The notes beneath the pieces are model-generated. The model had not been told where the DNA came from. It searched no databases and saw only the letters and a program-made list of their open reading frames with translations. A stretch of DNA of 64,000 nt, from NCBI RefSeq assembly GCF_024105635.1, contig NZ_WYDQ01000001.1, forward strand, positions 3,782,501-3,846,500, given 5' to 3'. Made by a program: the position numbers and the translations under genes. This document shows, in pieces, positions 9,003 through 17,734 of the stretch. This stretch comes from Oceanicola sp. 502str15 (GTDB taxonomy: Bacteria; Pseudomonadota; Alphaproteobacteria; Rhodobacterales; Rhodobacteraceae). The stretch's first letter is position 1. Each line of letters starts with the position of its first letter.

Positions 9003-10177
9003 AGATCACCGGGCTTCGCAGTTTCATGAGCCGCGATGGCAACCGCCCGCGGGTGATCGTGGCGGTCGATACCGATGAGGGTATCACCGGCTGGGGCGAG
9101 TGCTACAACCACGGGCCGGATCGTGCCCTGCCGCCACTGCTGGACTATCTCTACCTCCAGATCGAGGGCGAAGACCCAACCCGGATCGAACGGCTGATCC
9201 TGAAGCTCCTGCAACAGTCGCGCTTTCCGCCCGGTGCCCTCGGCCTTGCCGCGATCTCCGGAATCGACCATGCGCTCTGGGACATTTCGGCCAAGGCCCT
9301 CGGGGTGCCGGTCTACAAGCTGCTCGGCGGACATGTGCGAGACAGGGTGCGAGTCTATCAGGGCGTCTATTCGGCGCCCGAAGCCGAGGCCGTGCGGGAC
9401 CATGTGGCGGAACATTCCGAAGCATGGGGGTTTTCGGCCTTCAAGCTCTCGCCCTACCGATGCGACATTCATGCCGAGCCGTGGCACCGGGTTGTTGCAG
9501 CCACCGAGGATTGGGTGGCCGAGCTGCGCGAGCTGTGCCCGGATGCCGAGTTTGCCTTTGATGCCCACGCCCGCCTGTTCGAGCCTTACCAGGCGGCGGA
9601 CATGGGCAATGCGCTCGCCGCCTTCCGTCCGCTGTTTTACGAAGAGCCGATGCGGATGGAGAATATCGAGGCCTGGGGCGCGCTGAAGTCGCAGCTCAAG
9701 GTGCCGCTGGCGACCGGGGAGAGCCTTTATTCGCGGTTCGAGTTCAACCGCCTGCTCGCGGTGAAGGGCGCTGACATCATTCAGCCCGATATCTGTGCGG
9801 TGGGGGGCTTGCTGGAGATGCGCAAGATCGCGGCGATTGCGGAGCCGCATTACGTCAACGTGGCGCCGCACAACCCGATGGGGCCGCTTGCAACGGCGGT
9901 GAACCTGCATTTTTCGGCGGCCACGCCCAATTTCAAGATCCTCGAGTATCGCCTGCCCGGCACCTCGGCCTTTCTGACCCGCGACATGGTGGAGGCCTCG
10001 GATGCGGCCGCCTATGTGAAAGATCCCTACATGCCGGTAGACGGCCATCTGGAGCTTCGGCCCGACCGGCCCGGCTGGGGCGTGGAGATTGACGAGGAAT
10101 TCCTGGCGACCGACCGATACATTCACTGGGAGCGCAAGCTGCCGGTGCGGCCAGATGGCTCTTACGGCTATACCTGA
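8999..10177 (+). CDS. Enolase-superfamily acid-sugar dehydratase, D-galactonate dehydratase-like
   Basis: A 392-residue protein of the mandelate racemase/MLE family. Visible are K-L-S at the KxK position (SAFKLSPYR), D-A-H in EFAFDAHARL, the metal Glu in FYEEPMRMEN, ATGESLY, QPDICAVGG and the His in APHNPMGP. The Asp-x-His pair and the late His match the D-galactonate dehydratase (DgoD) pattern. The product would be a 2-keto-3-deoxy acid. It is coupled to genes on both sides (ATGA and TGATG). The exact substrate could be another aldonate or a galactarolactone-type compound. Confidence 0.88.
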   Translation: MKITGLRSFMSRDGNRPRVIVAVDTDEGITGWGECYNHGPDRALPPLLDYLYLQIEGEDPTRIERLILKLLQQSRFPPGALGLAAISGIDHALWDISAKALGVPVYKLLGGHVRDRVRVYQGVYSAPEAEAVRDHVAEHSEAWGFSAFKLSPYRCDIHAEPWHRVVAATEDWVAELRELCPDAEFAFDAHARLFEPYQAADMGNALAAFRPLFYEEPMRMENIEAWGALKSQLKVPLATGESLYSRFEFNRLLAVKGADIIQPDICAVGGLLEMRKIAAIAEPHYVNVAPHNPMGPLATAVNLHFSAATPNFKILEYRLPGTSAFLTRDMVEASDAAAYVKDPYMPVDGHLELRPDRPGWGVEIDEEFLATDRYIHWERKLPVRPDGSYGYT

Positions 10178-10977
10178 TGAGCTTAGCGGCGCTGGTGGAC
10201 TGGGCGGAGGCGGAGCCTCGCGGTGATGGGGTTCTGCTTTGCCCGGAGGGGGATGGCCCGTTTCCCGCGGTGCTCTATTGCCATGCCCATGGCGGCGACT
10301 ATGCGCTGGGCAAGGCAGAAATCAACGCCGGCGCAAGGTGGACTAGCGGTGCCCCCGGCGCGGCCTTTATGGCGGCGGGGTTTGCCGCCTATTGCATCGA
10401 CATGCCGGGCTTTGGTGCGCGGCAGGCGGAGGGGGCCGAGAGCGCCCTGGCCAAGGCGGCGGCCTGGCGCGGAGGTTCGCTCTTTGCTGCGATGCTAGCC
10501 GACCAGCGCGGCGCGTTCGAGCACCTGGCCGCTGACCCGCGGATAGACCAGACGCGCATTTACACGTGGGGCGTTTCGATGGGCGCGGCGCTGGCCATGT
10601 GGCTCGCCGCGCTGGAGCCGCGCGTGGCAGGGCATGTGAACATCACCATGCTCGCGGACATTGCCCCCCTGATCGAAAGCGGCACCCATGACCGCCATGG
10701 GCCCTACCTCACCGTGCCCGGTCTGCTGCGCGAGGGCGATCAGGGCGATGTGGCAGCGACCATCGCCCCGCGCCCGATGTTCGTGGCGCACGGCGGACAG
10801 GATGCGCTCACCCCCGAGCCGGCCCGCGAGGCCGCGCTGGCCAAACTGCCCCGCAAGAACCTCACCGCTTTCCTCCAGCCCGAAGCGGGCCATGGAGAAA
10901 CACCGCAAATGCGGGCGGCCGCTCTGGCCTTCCTTGCCCGCCATGCCCATAAAACCGACAGGGAGAGACTGACATGA
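10177..10977 (+). CDS. Alpha/beta hydrolase, dienelactone hydrolase-like
   Basis: A 266-residue cytoplasmic hydrolase with the nucleophile elbow GVSMGAA, an early strand/oxyanion region (AVLYCHAHGGDYALGK), an acidic residue in HGGQDALTPE and a final histidine in EAGHGE, a full Ser-Asp-His set. It is tightly coupled in the operon (shares one base with the upstream stop and overlaps udh). Its role may be ester or lactone cleavage of the imported sugar derivative; no specific function is evident. Confidence 0.85.
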   Translation: MSLAALVDWAEAEPRGDGVLLCPEGDGPFPAVLYCHAHGGDYALGKAEINAGARWTSGAPGAAFMAAGFAAYCIDMPGFGARQAEGAESALAKAAAWRGGSLFAAMLADQRGAFEHLAADPRIDQTRIYTWGVSMGAALAMWLAALEPRVAGHVNITMLADIAPLIESGTHDRHGPYLTVPGLLREGDQGDVAATIAPRPMFVAHGGQDALTPEPAREAALAKLPRKNLTAFLQPEAGHGETPQMRAAALAFLARHAHKTDRERLT

Positions 10978-11771
10978 TGAACCGACTGCTGATTACCGGC
11001 GCCGCTGGCGGCCTTGGCACCGTGTGCCGCGAGCGACTGAAGCATATGGCCAAGACCCTGAGGCTGTCCGACGTGGTCGAGATGCCGCCGGCCGGGGAGA
11101 ACGAGGAGGTCGTGGTTTGCGACCTTGGCGACAAGGCGGCGGTGGAAGAGCTGGTGAAGGATTGCGACGGGATAGTGCACCTTGGCGGGCGCTCGATCGA
11201 AGACACCTGGGAGGTGATCCGCAACGCCAATATCGACGGCATCTTCAACCTCTACGAAGCCTGCCGGAAGACCGGTTGCAACCGGGTGATCTTTGCCAGC
11301 TCCAACCACGCGGTCGGCTTTCACAAGCAGACCACGCGGCTCGATGCCAACTCGCTCACCAAGCCCGATGGGCTCTACGGGGTGAGCAAGGTCTTTGGCG
11401 AGGCGATGGCGAGCATGTATTTCAACAAGTTCGGGATCGAGACCGCCAGCGTGCGGATCGGCTCCTGCTTCCCCGAGCCGAAGAACCGGCGAATGCTGGC
11501 AAGCTGGATGAGCTACGACGATTTCGTCCGGCTGATCGAGGCCGTGTTCCGCGCGCCCAAGATCGGCTGCCCGATCATCTATGGCGCCTCCAAGAATGCG
11601 ACCGGCTGGTGGGACAACCGCGAGGTCGGCTTCCTTGGTTGGGAGCCGCAGGATTGCGCCGAAGATTACCGCGCTGCGGTGGAACAGGCCGAGGAGATGC
11701 CTGCGATTGATGCGCCCCATGTGGTGTATCAGGGCGGGGCCTTCACGGCAGACGGAATTCACGAGGACTGA
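10974..11771 (+). CDS. udh: Uronate dehydrogenase
   Basis: A 265-residue short-chain-dehydrogenase-type protein. It has LLITGAAGGLG for NAD binding, Y135-G-V-S-K139, and, across its length, segments that match my memory of Agrobacterium uronate dehydrogenase (CDGIVHLGG, VFASSNH-like IFASSNHAVG, YGVSKVFGE, VRIGSC-PEP, RMLASWMSYDDFVRLIEAVFRAP, GWWDN, GFLGWEPQD). The enzyme oxidises D-galacturonate or D-glucuronate with NAD+ to the aldarolactone. The start is MM; ATG at 10977 is the alternative. Its neighbours (lactonase, dehydratase) fit the oxidative uronate route. Confidence 0.93.
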   Translation: MMNRLLITGAAGGLGTVCRERLKHMAKTLRLSDVVEMPPAGENEEVVVCDLGDKAAVEELVKDCDGIVHLGGRSIEDTWEVIRNANIDGIFNLYEACRKTGCNRVIFASSNHAVGFHKQTTRLDANSLTKPDGLYGVSKVFGEAMASMYFNKFGIETASVRIGSCFPEPKNRRMLASWMSYDDFVRLIEAVFRAPKIGCPIIYGASKNATGWWDNREVGFLGWEPQDCAEDYRAAVEQAEEMPAIDAPHVVYQGGAFTADGIHED

Positions 11772-11772
11772 C

Positions 11773-13011
11773 ATGGCGATATTCGGGGCGATTGCCGACG
11801 ATTTCACGGGCGCGACCGATCTGGCCGGGCTTCTGGCGCGCAGCGGGGCGAAGGTGTCGCTGCGCATCGGGGTGCCGGAGAGCGGGGAGAGCGATGCGCC
11901 CTTCGAGGTGATCGCCCTGAAGATCCGCACGGAGCCGGTGGCCGACGCCGTGCGCGAGGCGCTATCGGCATTGGACTGGCTGAAGGGCACCGGGGCGGAG
12001 CGGTTTTTCTGGAAGTATTGCAGCACGTTCGACTCCACGCCGCAGGGCAACATCGGCCCGGTGGCAGAGGCGCTGATGGTGGCGCTCGGGGCGGAGCAGA
12101 CGGTGTACTGCCCGGCCTTCCCGGAAAACGGGCGCTCGGTCTTCATGGGCAACCTCTTCGTCGGACAACAGCCCTTGGCGGAAAGCCCGATGAAGGATCA
12201 CCCGCTCACCCCGATGCGGGATTCCAACCTCATGCGCCTGCTTGCCCCGCAGGTCACGCGCGAGGTCGGGTTGGTCGACAGGCTCACCGTGGCGCGGGGC
12301 GCTGCCGCTCTGGCGGAAGCATTGGCCAAGGCGCCGCCCCATGTGGTGGTCGATGCGGTGGCGGACGCCGATTTGCAGGTCATCGCAAGCGCGGGCCGCG
12401 ACATGGCGCTGATGACGGGCGGCTCGGCGCTGGCCATGCCGCTCCCGGCGCTCTACCGCGAGGCGGGCCTGCTGGATGACAGCGCCCGCGAGGCGCGGGT
12501 GCCGCAGGTGGGGCCGGGGGCCATTGTGCTCTCGGGCAGCTGCTCGGCGATGACGCGGGCGCAGGTGGCGGCCTATGGCGGTCCGGCCTTCAAGCTCGAT
12601 CCGCTCGGTCTGGCGAAAGAGGGAAATGGCGCGGCGGCAGAGTGGCTTGCCGGGCAGGACATGGGCGCCGCGCCGATCCTTTATGCCACGGCGGAGCCCG
12701 ATGAGGTGCGCCGGGCGCAGGGCGAGCTGGGCACAGCCCGGGCCGGAGCCGTGGTGGAAGAGGCGCTGGCTGCATTGGCGGTGCAGGCGCGGGAGCAGGG
12801 CGCGCGGCGGATCGTGGTGGCCGGGGGCGAAACCTCGGGCGCGGTGACCAAGGCGCTGGGCGTTACCCGGCTCGACGTGGGCCGCGAGATTGCCCCGGGC
12901 GTGCCATGGTGTGGCTGCGTCAGCGGCGGGCAGGAGATAGCCCTTGCGCTGAAGTCGGGCAATTTCGGCGCCGAGACCTTCTTCGCCGATGCGTTGGGAA
13001 TGCTGCCATGA
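11773..13011 (+). CDS. otnK: 3-oxo-tetronate kinase (DUF1537 family)
   Basis: A 412-residue four-carbon acid-sugar kinase: N-terminal substrate domain starting MAIFGAIADDFTGATDLAG (the DDFTG motif) and C-terminal nucleotide-binding domain with VVAGGETSGAVTKALG. It phosphorylates 3-oxo-tetronate at C4. The identity is fixed by the two following genes, which are otnC and otnI homologues, the standard trio for D-erythronate and D/L-threonate use. A second, divergent DUF1537 kinase is encoded at 16421, so the two can be told apart by their partners. Stop overlaps the otnC start (ATGA). Confidence 0.9.
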   Translation: MAIFGAIADDFTGATDLAGLLARSGAKVSLRIGVPESGESDAPFEVIALKIRTEPVADAVREALSALDWLKGTGAERFFWKYCSTFDSTPQGNIGPVAEALMVALGAEQTVYCPAFPENGRSVFMGNLFVGQQPLAESPMKDHPLTPMRDSNLMRLLAPQVTREVGLVDRLTVARGAAALAEALAKAPPHVVVDAVADADLQVIASAGRDMALMTGGSALAMPLPALYREAGLLDDSAREARVPQVGPGAIVLSGSCSAMTRAQVAAYGGPAFKLDPLGLAKEGNGAAAEWLAGQDMGAAPILYATAEPDEVRRAQGELGTARAGAVVEEALAALAVQAREQGARRIVVAGGETSGAVTKALGVTRLDVGREIAPGVPWCGCVSGGQEIALALKSGNFGAETFFADALGMLP

Positions 13012-13652
13012 CCGAGACCGCGCTGCGCGACCAGATTTGCCTGCTGGCGAAGTCGCTGTTCGACCGGGGGCTGACGCATGGCTCGACCGGAAATATCTCG
13101 GCCCGCACCGAGGATGGCGGGCTGTTGGTTTCACCCACCGGCACCAGCTTCGGGCGGCTCGATCCGGCGCGGCTGGCGCGGTTCGACGCCGCCGGGCAGC
13201 AGATTGACGGCGACAAGCCGACCAAGGAAATGCCCCTGCATACAGCCTTTTACGACACTCGCGGCACGGCAGGCGCGGTGGTGCACCTGCATTCCTGCCA
13301 CTCGGTCGCGCTCTCGATGCTGGAGGCCGATGAAGACGATTTTCTTCCGCAGCTCACCCCCTACGGGGTCATGCAGGTCGGCCGGGTCAAGCTGCTGCCC
13401 TTCTTCCTGCCGGGCGACCCGGCGATGGGCGAGGCGGTGCGCGGGCTGGCGGGCAAACGCTCTGCGGTGATGCTGGCCAACCACGGGCCGGTGGTGGCGG
13501 GCAAGGACGTGGAAGCGGCCTGCAACGCGGTGGAAGAGCTGGAAGCCACGGCCAAGCTGGCGCTGATGACGCGGGGGATGAACCCGCGCGGGCTGGACGA
13601 CGGGCAGGTGCAGGGATTGGTGCGCAAGTTCAACCTGGAGTGGGACGCATGA
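13008..13652 (+). CDS. otnC: 3-oxo-tetronate 4-phosphate decarboxylase, class II aldolase family
   Basis: A 214-residue class II aldolase/adducin-fold protein, the normal OtnC length. GSTGNISAR for phosphate binding, the acidic residue in EMPLHTAFY, H-x-H in VVHLHSCHS and the later His in LANHGPVVAG make up the zinc site. The reaction gives DHAP and CO2 from 3-oxo-tetronate 4-phosphate. It overlaps both otnK and otnI by 4 nt. Confidence 0.9.
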   Translation: MTETALRDQICLLAKSLFDRGLTHGSTGNISARTEDGGLLVSPTGTSFGRLDPARLARFDAAGQQIDGDKPTKEMPLHTAFYDTRGTAGAVVHLHSCHSVALSMLEADEDDFLPQLTPYGVMQVGRVKLLPFFLPGDPAMGEAVRGLAGKRSAVMLANHGPVVAGKDVEAACNAVEELEATAKLALMTRGMNPRGLDDGQVQGLVRKFNLEWDA

Positions 13653-14407
13653 AGTTTTCGGCCAACCTCGGTTTCCTGTGGAGCGAGCTGCCGCTGCCGG
13701 ATGCGATCCGCGCCGCCAAGGCTGCCGGGTTCGACGCGGTGGAATGCCATTGGCCCTATGCGGTGCCACCGCAGGAGGTGGCGGATGCGCTGGCCGAGAC
13801 GGGCCTTGAGATGCTTGGGCTGAACGCCTCGCGGGGCGATGCGTCCAAGGGCGAAATGGGCTTTTCCGCGGTGCCGGGCCGCGAGGGCGAGGCGCGGGAT
13901 GCGATTGATCAGGCGCTGGCCTATGCCGAGGCCACGGGCACCGGGAAGGTGCATGTGATGGCCGGCTTCGGCGGCGATCATGATACCTTTGTCGAGGCGC
14001 TGGGCTATGCCTGCGAGGGCGCGGCGAAGCTGGGTAAGACCGTGCTGATCGAGCCGATCAACCATTACGACGCGCCGGGATACTTCCTCTCGACCACCGC
14101 GCAGGCCGAGTCGATTCTGGCCGATGTGGCGGCGGATAACCTGAAGATCATGTTCGATTGCTACCACGTGCAGCTGATGGAGGGCGACCTCTCGCACCGG
14201 CTCGAGAGGCTCTTGCCGATGATCGGGCATATCCAGATCGCGGCAGTGCCCGACAGGGGCGCGCCGGATCATGGCGAGGTGAATTTTTCCCATATCTACG
14301 GCCACTTGAAGGCGCTCGGCTGGGATGTTCCGCTTGGGGCAGAATACAAGCCCGGCGGGCCGACGGAGCCAACGCTGGGCTGGCTGAAGGCCGCGCAAGA
14401 CATCTGA
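13649..14407 (+). CDS. otnI: 2-oxo-tetronate isomerase, hydroxypyruvate isomerase family
   Basis: A 252-residue xylose-isomerase-like TIM barrel with the hydroxypyruvate isomerase pattern: MKFSANLGFLWSELPLPDAI, GFDAVECHWPY, IEPINHYDAPGYFL (metal Glu), FDCYHVQLMEGDL and HIQIAAVPDRGAPDHGEV. In the otn pathway it converts 2-oxo- to 3-oxo-tetronate. It is the last gene of the tightly coupled run, with 47 nt before the next regulator gene. Confidence 0.9.
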   Translation: MKFSANLGFLWSELPLPDAIRAAKAAGFDAVECHWPYAVPPQEVADALAETGLEMLGLNASRGDASKGEMGFSAVPGREGEARDAIDQALAYAEATGTGKVHVMAGFGGDHDTFVEALGYACEGAAKLGKTVLIEPINHYDAPGYFLSTTAQAESILADVAADNLKIMFDCYHVQLMEGDLSHRLERLLPMIGHIQIAAVPDRGAPDHGEVNFSHIYGHLKALGWDVPLGAEYKPGGPTEPTLGWLKAAQDI

Positions 14408-14449
14408 CTCGGCAGCACTCTTGCCTGAGGCGGGCGCTTGCGCTAGCAA

Positions 14450-14470
14450 CTGGTATGATGAGTTTACCAG
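14450..14470. promoter_or_regulatory. Inverted repeat at the start of the NanR-like regulator gene
   Basis: CTGGTA (14450-14455) and TACCAG (14465-14470) form 6-bp inverted arms 9 nt apart, spanning the start codon of the GntR regulator. They contain the TGGTA half-site of the palindromes at 18612 and 27453, so an autoregulatory site is possible, though the spacing differs. Confidence 0.35.
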
Positions 14471-15183
14471 ATTCGCATAAGCCCGACAGCATCAAGCCGC
14501 GCAAGCTGGCCGATGAGGTGCAGGACCGTCTGCTGCGACTGATCCGCGAAGACGGCCTCGGCCCCGGAGATGCGCTGCCCTCGGAGCGTGAACTGATGGC
14601 TCGCTACGAGATCGGCCGCCCGGCGATCCGCGAGGCGATGCAGGCGCTTCAGCATCGCGGGGTGATCGACATTCGCCACGGCGGGCGCCCGCGCGTGGCC
14701 GAGCCGTCGCTCGACGGGCTGATCGGCCAGCTTGGAACCGGAGTGCAGCACCTGCTCGCCCATACCTCCTCGCTGGATCATCTCAAGCAGGCCCGCGCCG
14801 CGCTGGAGGCCGAGATGGCCCGCATCGCCGCCCGCCAGCGCAGCGAGACCGACATCGGCGCGCTGGAGTCGCTGCTTGCCGCGCAGGAGCTGGCCACCGG
14901 CGAGCCGGAGCGGTTTCTGGAGATCGACGGCAAGTTCCACCGCCGGATCGCTGCCATTTCTGCCAATCCCATTTTCGAGACCCTCGTGGCCGGTATCTTC
15001 GACTGGATGCGCGCCTTTCACGTGGAAGGCGTGCGCAAGCGCGGGCTGGAACAACTGACGCTGACCGAACACCGCGCCATTCTGGATGCGATCATCGCCG
15101 GGCAGGCCGAGGCCGCGGCACAGGCGATGCGCGACCACCTTGAACGCGCCAATGCACTTTATCATCAGGATCACTTCCAATGA
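14455..15183 (+). CDS. GntR-family regulator, FadR/FCD subfamily (NanR-like)
   Basis: About 242 residues: winged helix (DALPSERELMARYEIGRPAIREAMQALQHRGVIDIRHGGRPRV) with the long NanR-like lead-in and an FCD domain (metal residues in EIDGKFHRRIA, TEHRAILDAI and MRDHLERAN). Either ATG of the pair at 14455/14458 may start it. It lies directly before the RuBisCO-like gene (stop overlaps its start, ATGA) and so is cotranscribed with the apionate branch. NanR-type proteins bind GGTATA-containing sites, which matches the TGGTATACCA palindromes found upstream of two other transcription units here. Confidence 0.88.
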   Translation: MMSLPDSHKPDSIKPRKLADEVQDRLLRLIREDGLGPGDALPSERELMARYEIGRPAIREAMQALQHRGVIDIRHGGRPRVAEPSLDGLIGQLGTGVQHLLAHTSSLDHLKQARAALEAEMARIAARQRSETDIGALESLLAAQELATGEPERFLEIDGKFHRRIAAISANPIFETLVAGIFDWMRAFHVEGVRKRGLEQLTLTEHRAILDAIIAGQAEAAAQAMRDHLERANALYHQDHFQ

Positions 15184-16424
15184 GTGAACGCATCGAAGCC
15201 GACTACCTGATCGAAACCCCGGTGGACCCGGCCAAGGCGGCGGAGGCGATGGCGGGTGAGCAGTCATCCGGCACCTTCGTTTCGGTGCCGGGAGAGACGC
15301 CGGAGCTGCGCGAACGCTCGGCGGCGCGGGTGGAGGCGCTGGAGGTGGTCGGCGAGGTGGCCGAGCCATCGCTGGGCGGTGGGGCGACGGGCGAGCGTTA
15401 CACGCGGGCCACGGTGACGCTCTCGTGGCCCTTCGGGAACATCGGCGCGTCGATCCCCAACCTCGTGGCGACGGTGGCGGGCAATCTCTTTGAGCTGCGG
15501 CAGTTCTCGGGGCTGCGGTTGCGCGACATCCGGCTGCCGAAGGAATTTGGTGCGGCCTATCCGGGCCCGAAGTTCGGGATCGCGGGAACGCGGGCGTTGA
15601 GCGGCGTTGAGAGCGGGCCGTTGATTGGCACGATCGTGAAGCCCTCGGTGGGTTTTGGCCCCGAAGAGACGGCCACGCTGTCGGGCGATCTGGCGCGGGC
15701 CGGGATCGACTTCATCAAGGATGACGAATTGCAGAGCGACGGGCCGAATTGCCCGTTCGACGACCGCGCCCGTGCGGTGATGGCCGTGCTGAACGACCAT
15801 GCCGAGAAGACCGGCAAGAAGGTGATGTTCGCCTTCAACCTGACCGGTGAGGTCGACGAGATGCGGCGCCGCCATGACCTGCTGTTGGAGCTTGGGGCGA
15901 CCTGCGCGATGGTCTCGCTGAACTCGGTGGGCTTTGCCGGGTTCCTCGCGTTTTCGCGCCATAGCGAGCTGCCGATCCATGCGCACCGCTGCGGCTGGGG
16001 GTACCTGAGCCGCGCCGAGATGCTGGGTTGGGACTACCCAGCGTGGAGCAAGCTCTGGCGGCTGGCCGGGGCGGACCACATGCATGTGAACGGGCTGCGC
16101 AACAAGTTTTCGGAAGGCGATGACAGCGTGATTGCCTCGGCGCTCTCGGTCGGCACGCCGCTATGGGACGACAAGCCGTGCGCGGCGATGCCAGTGTTTT
16201 CCTCGGGGCAGACGGCCGTTCAGGCGGCGGAGACCTACGCCCGTGTGGGGCACGCTGATTGCATTCATGCGGCGGGCGGCGGGATCATGGCGCATCCGGA
16301 CGGGCCGGCGGCGGGCGTGGCCTCGCTGCGGGAGGCATGGGAGGCGGCGCAGGCGGGAGTTCCGGCGGCGGAGTATGCCGCAACGCGGCCCGCGCTGGCG
16401 GGCGCGCTGGAGGCATTTGGATGA
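15180..16424 (+). CDS. RuBisCO-like protein, probable 3-oxo-isoapionate 4-phosphate processing enzyme (OiaX or OiaT)
   Basis: A 414-residue form III/IV-like RuBisCO homologue. Counterparts of catalytic residues are visible: K154 (GTIVKPSVG), the carbamate Lys and metal ligands K180-D-D-E183, H267/H269, loop-6-like K309 (GLRNKF), S341-S-G and the phosphate-binding GGG at 366-368. It is therefore probably catalytically active but lacks the exact RuBisCO motifs, so it should not fix CO2. The two following genes are a DUF1537 kinase and an apionate oxidoisomerase homologue, the known partners of OiaX (decarboxylase) and OiaT (transcarboxylase/hydrolase) in D-apiose catabolism. Which of the two it is cannot be settled by eye. 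Confidence 0.8.
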   Translation: MSERIEADYLIETPVDPAKAAEAMAGEQSSGTFVSVPGETPELRERSAARVEALEVVGEVAEPSLGGGATGERYTRATVTLSWPFGNIGASIPNLVATVAGNLFELRQFSGLRLRDIRLPKEFGAAYPGPKFGIAGTRALSGVESGPLIGTIVKPSVGFGPEETATLSGDLARAGIDFIKDDELQSDGPNCPFDDRARAVMAVLNDHAEKTGKKVMFAFNLTGEVDEMRRRHDLLLELGATCAMVSLNSVGFAGFLAFSRHSELPIHAHRCGWGYLSRAEMLGWDYPAWSKLWRLAGADHMHVNGLRNKFSEGDDSVIASALSVGTPLWDDKPCAAMPVFSSGQTAVQAAETYARVGHADCIHAAGGGIMAHPDGPAAGVASLREAWEAAQAGVPAAEYAATRPALAGALEAFG

Positions 16425-17725
16425 GCCTGCCGGGCGGCATTCTGCTTGGCTGGTTGGGGGATGACTTCACCGGCTCGGCGGCCAGCATGGAGGTGCTGGA
16501 GTTTGCCGGGGTGCCTTCGGTGCTGTTTCTGGACGTGCCTTCGGAGGATCAACTGGCGCGGTTCCCCGGCATGCGGGCGGTGGGGGTGGCAACCACGGCG
16601 CGCTCGCACGCGCCTGCATGGATGGAGCGGGAACTGCCCCGCGTGTTCCGCTTTCTGGCCGATACGGGCGCGAAGGTGGTGCATTACAAGACCTGCTCCA
16701 CGCTGGATTCCGCGCCCGAGGTCGGCTCGATCGGCAAGGCGATGGACCTTGGCGCGCAGGTGGTGCGCGGGCCGTTCATTCCGTGCCTTTTGGCGGCGCC
16801 GAAGATGCGACGGTATCAGGCGTTCGGGCATTTGTTTGCCAGCGGGCCGGGGGGCGTGTTCCGGCTGGATCGGCACCCGGTGATGGCGCGGCATCCTGTG
16901 ACTCCGATGGATGAGAGCGATGTGGCGCGGCATCTGGCGCGGCAGACGGGCAAGAGCTTCGGGCTGGTTACGCTGGAGGATCTGGAGGCTTCGCCGGAGG
17001 CAGAGGTTTGGTCGTTCGATGCGATGACGGACGCGCATATGGCGCAGGTCGGGCGGCGCGTCTGGCAGGCGGCTCCGCTGCTCGCGGTGGGCTCGCAGGG
17101 GGTGGAATATGCGCTGGTGGAGCACTGGCGCGAGTCGGGTTGGCTGGGGGGCGAGGACAGAGTGGAGAGCGCAGGGCCGGTGGAGCGGATGCTGGCGGTG
17201 TCCGGCTCGGTTTCGCCGGTGACGGCGGCGCAGATTGCATGGGCCGAGGCGCATGGGTTCGAGGGGATCGAGCTGGATGCGGCGGCGGCTGTGCGGGGCG
17301 AGGAGAACGGCGCTTACGAGGCGGCCATTGCGGCGCTGAACGCAGGGCGCGACCCGTTGATCTACACGGCCAAGGGGCCGGATGACCCGGCGGTGGCGCG
17401 GCTTCGCGCCGCGGTGCCGACGGGCGGCATGGAAGAGGCGAATGCGCGGATCGGGGCGGCGCTGGGCAAGGTGCTGGCGCGGCTTCTGCGGCAGACCGGG
17501 CTGAAGCGGGCGGTGATTTCTGGCGGGGATACCAGCGGCCACGCGAGCCGTGAACTGGGGCTTTTTGCCTTCACCGCGCTGGCGCCGACGCTGCCGGGGG
17601 CGGCGCTGCTGGCGGCGCATTCCGACGACGAGAATTTGGCCGGGCTGCAACTGGCGCTGAAGGGCGGGCAGATGGGGTCGGACGATTACTTTGGATGGAT
17701 CAAACGCGGCGGTGGTGCCGTTTAG
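16421..17725 (+). CDS. oiaK: DUF1537-family kinase, probable 3-oxo-isoapionate kinase
   Basis: A 434-residue member of the four-carbon acid-sugar kinase family: GWLGDDFTGSAASMEVLEFAG at the N-terminus and a nucleotide-binding C-terminal half with AVISGGDTSGHASRELG. It differs clearly from otnK at 11773 and overlaps the RuBisCO-like gene by ATGA. In the D-apionate pathway OiaK phosphorylates 3-oxo-isoapionate before the RuBisCO-like enzyme acts. Assignment rests on the gene order; a tetronate or other acid-sugar kinase is the alternative. Confidence 0.75.
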   Translation: MSLPGGILLGWLGDDFTGSAASMEVLEFAGVPSVLFLDVPSEDQLARFPGMRAVGVATTARSHAPAWMERELPRVFRFLADTGAKVVHYKTCSTLDSAPEVGSIGKAMDLGAQVVRGPFIPCLLAAPKMRRYQAFGHLFASGPGGVFRLDRHPVMARHPVTPMDESDVARHLARQTGKSFGLVTLEDLEASPEAEVWSFDAMTDAHMAQVGRRVWQAAPLLAVGSQGVEYALVEHWRESGWLGGEDRVESAGPVERMLAVSGSVSPVTAAQIAWAEAHGFEGIELDAAAAVRGEENGAYEAAIAALNAGRDPLIYTAKGPDDPAVARLRAAVPTGGMEEANARIGAALGKVLARLLRQTGLKRAVISGGDTSGHASRELGLFAFTALAPTLPGAALLAAHSDDENLAGLQLALKGGQMGSDDYFGWIKRGGGAV

Positions 17726-17734
17726 GAGGAAGAT

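Noticed and set aside
15180..16424. True RuBisCO large subunit
   Set aside because: The chain is too short and diverged, there is no small subunit or phosphoribulokinase nearby, and the neighbours are sugar-acid genes.
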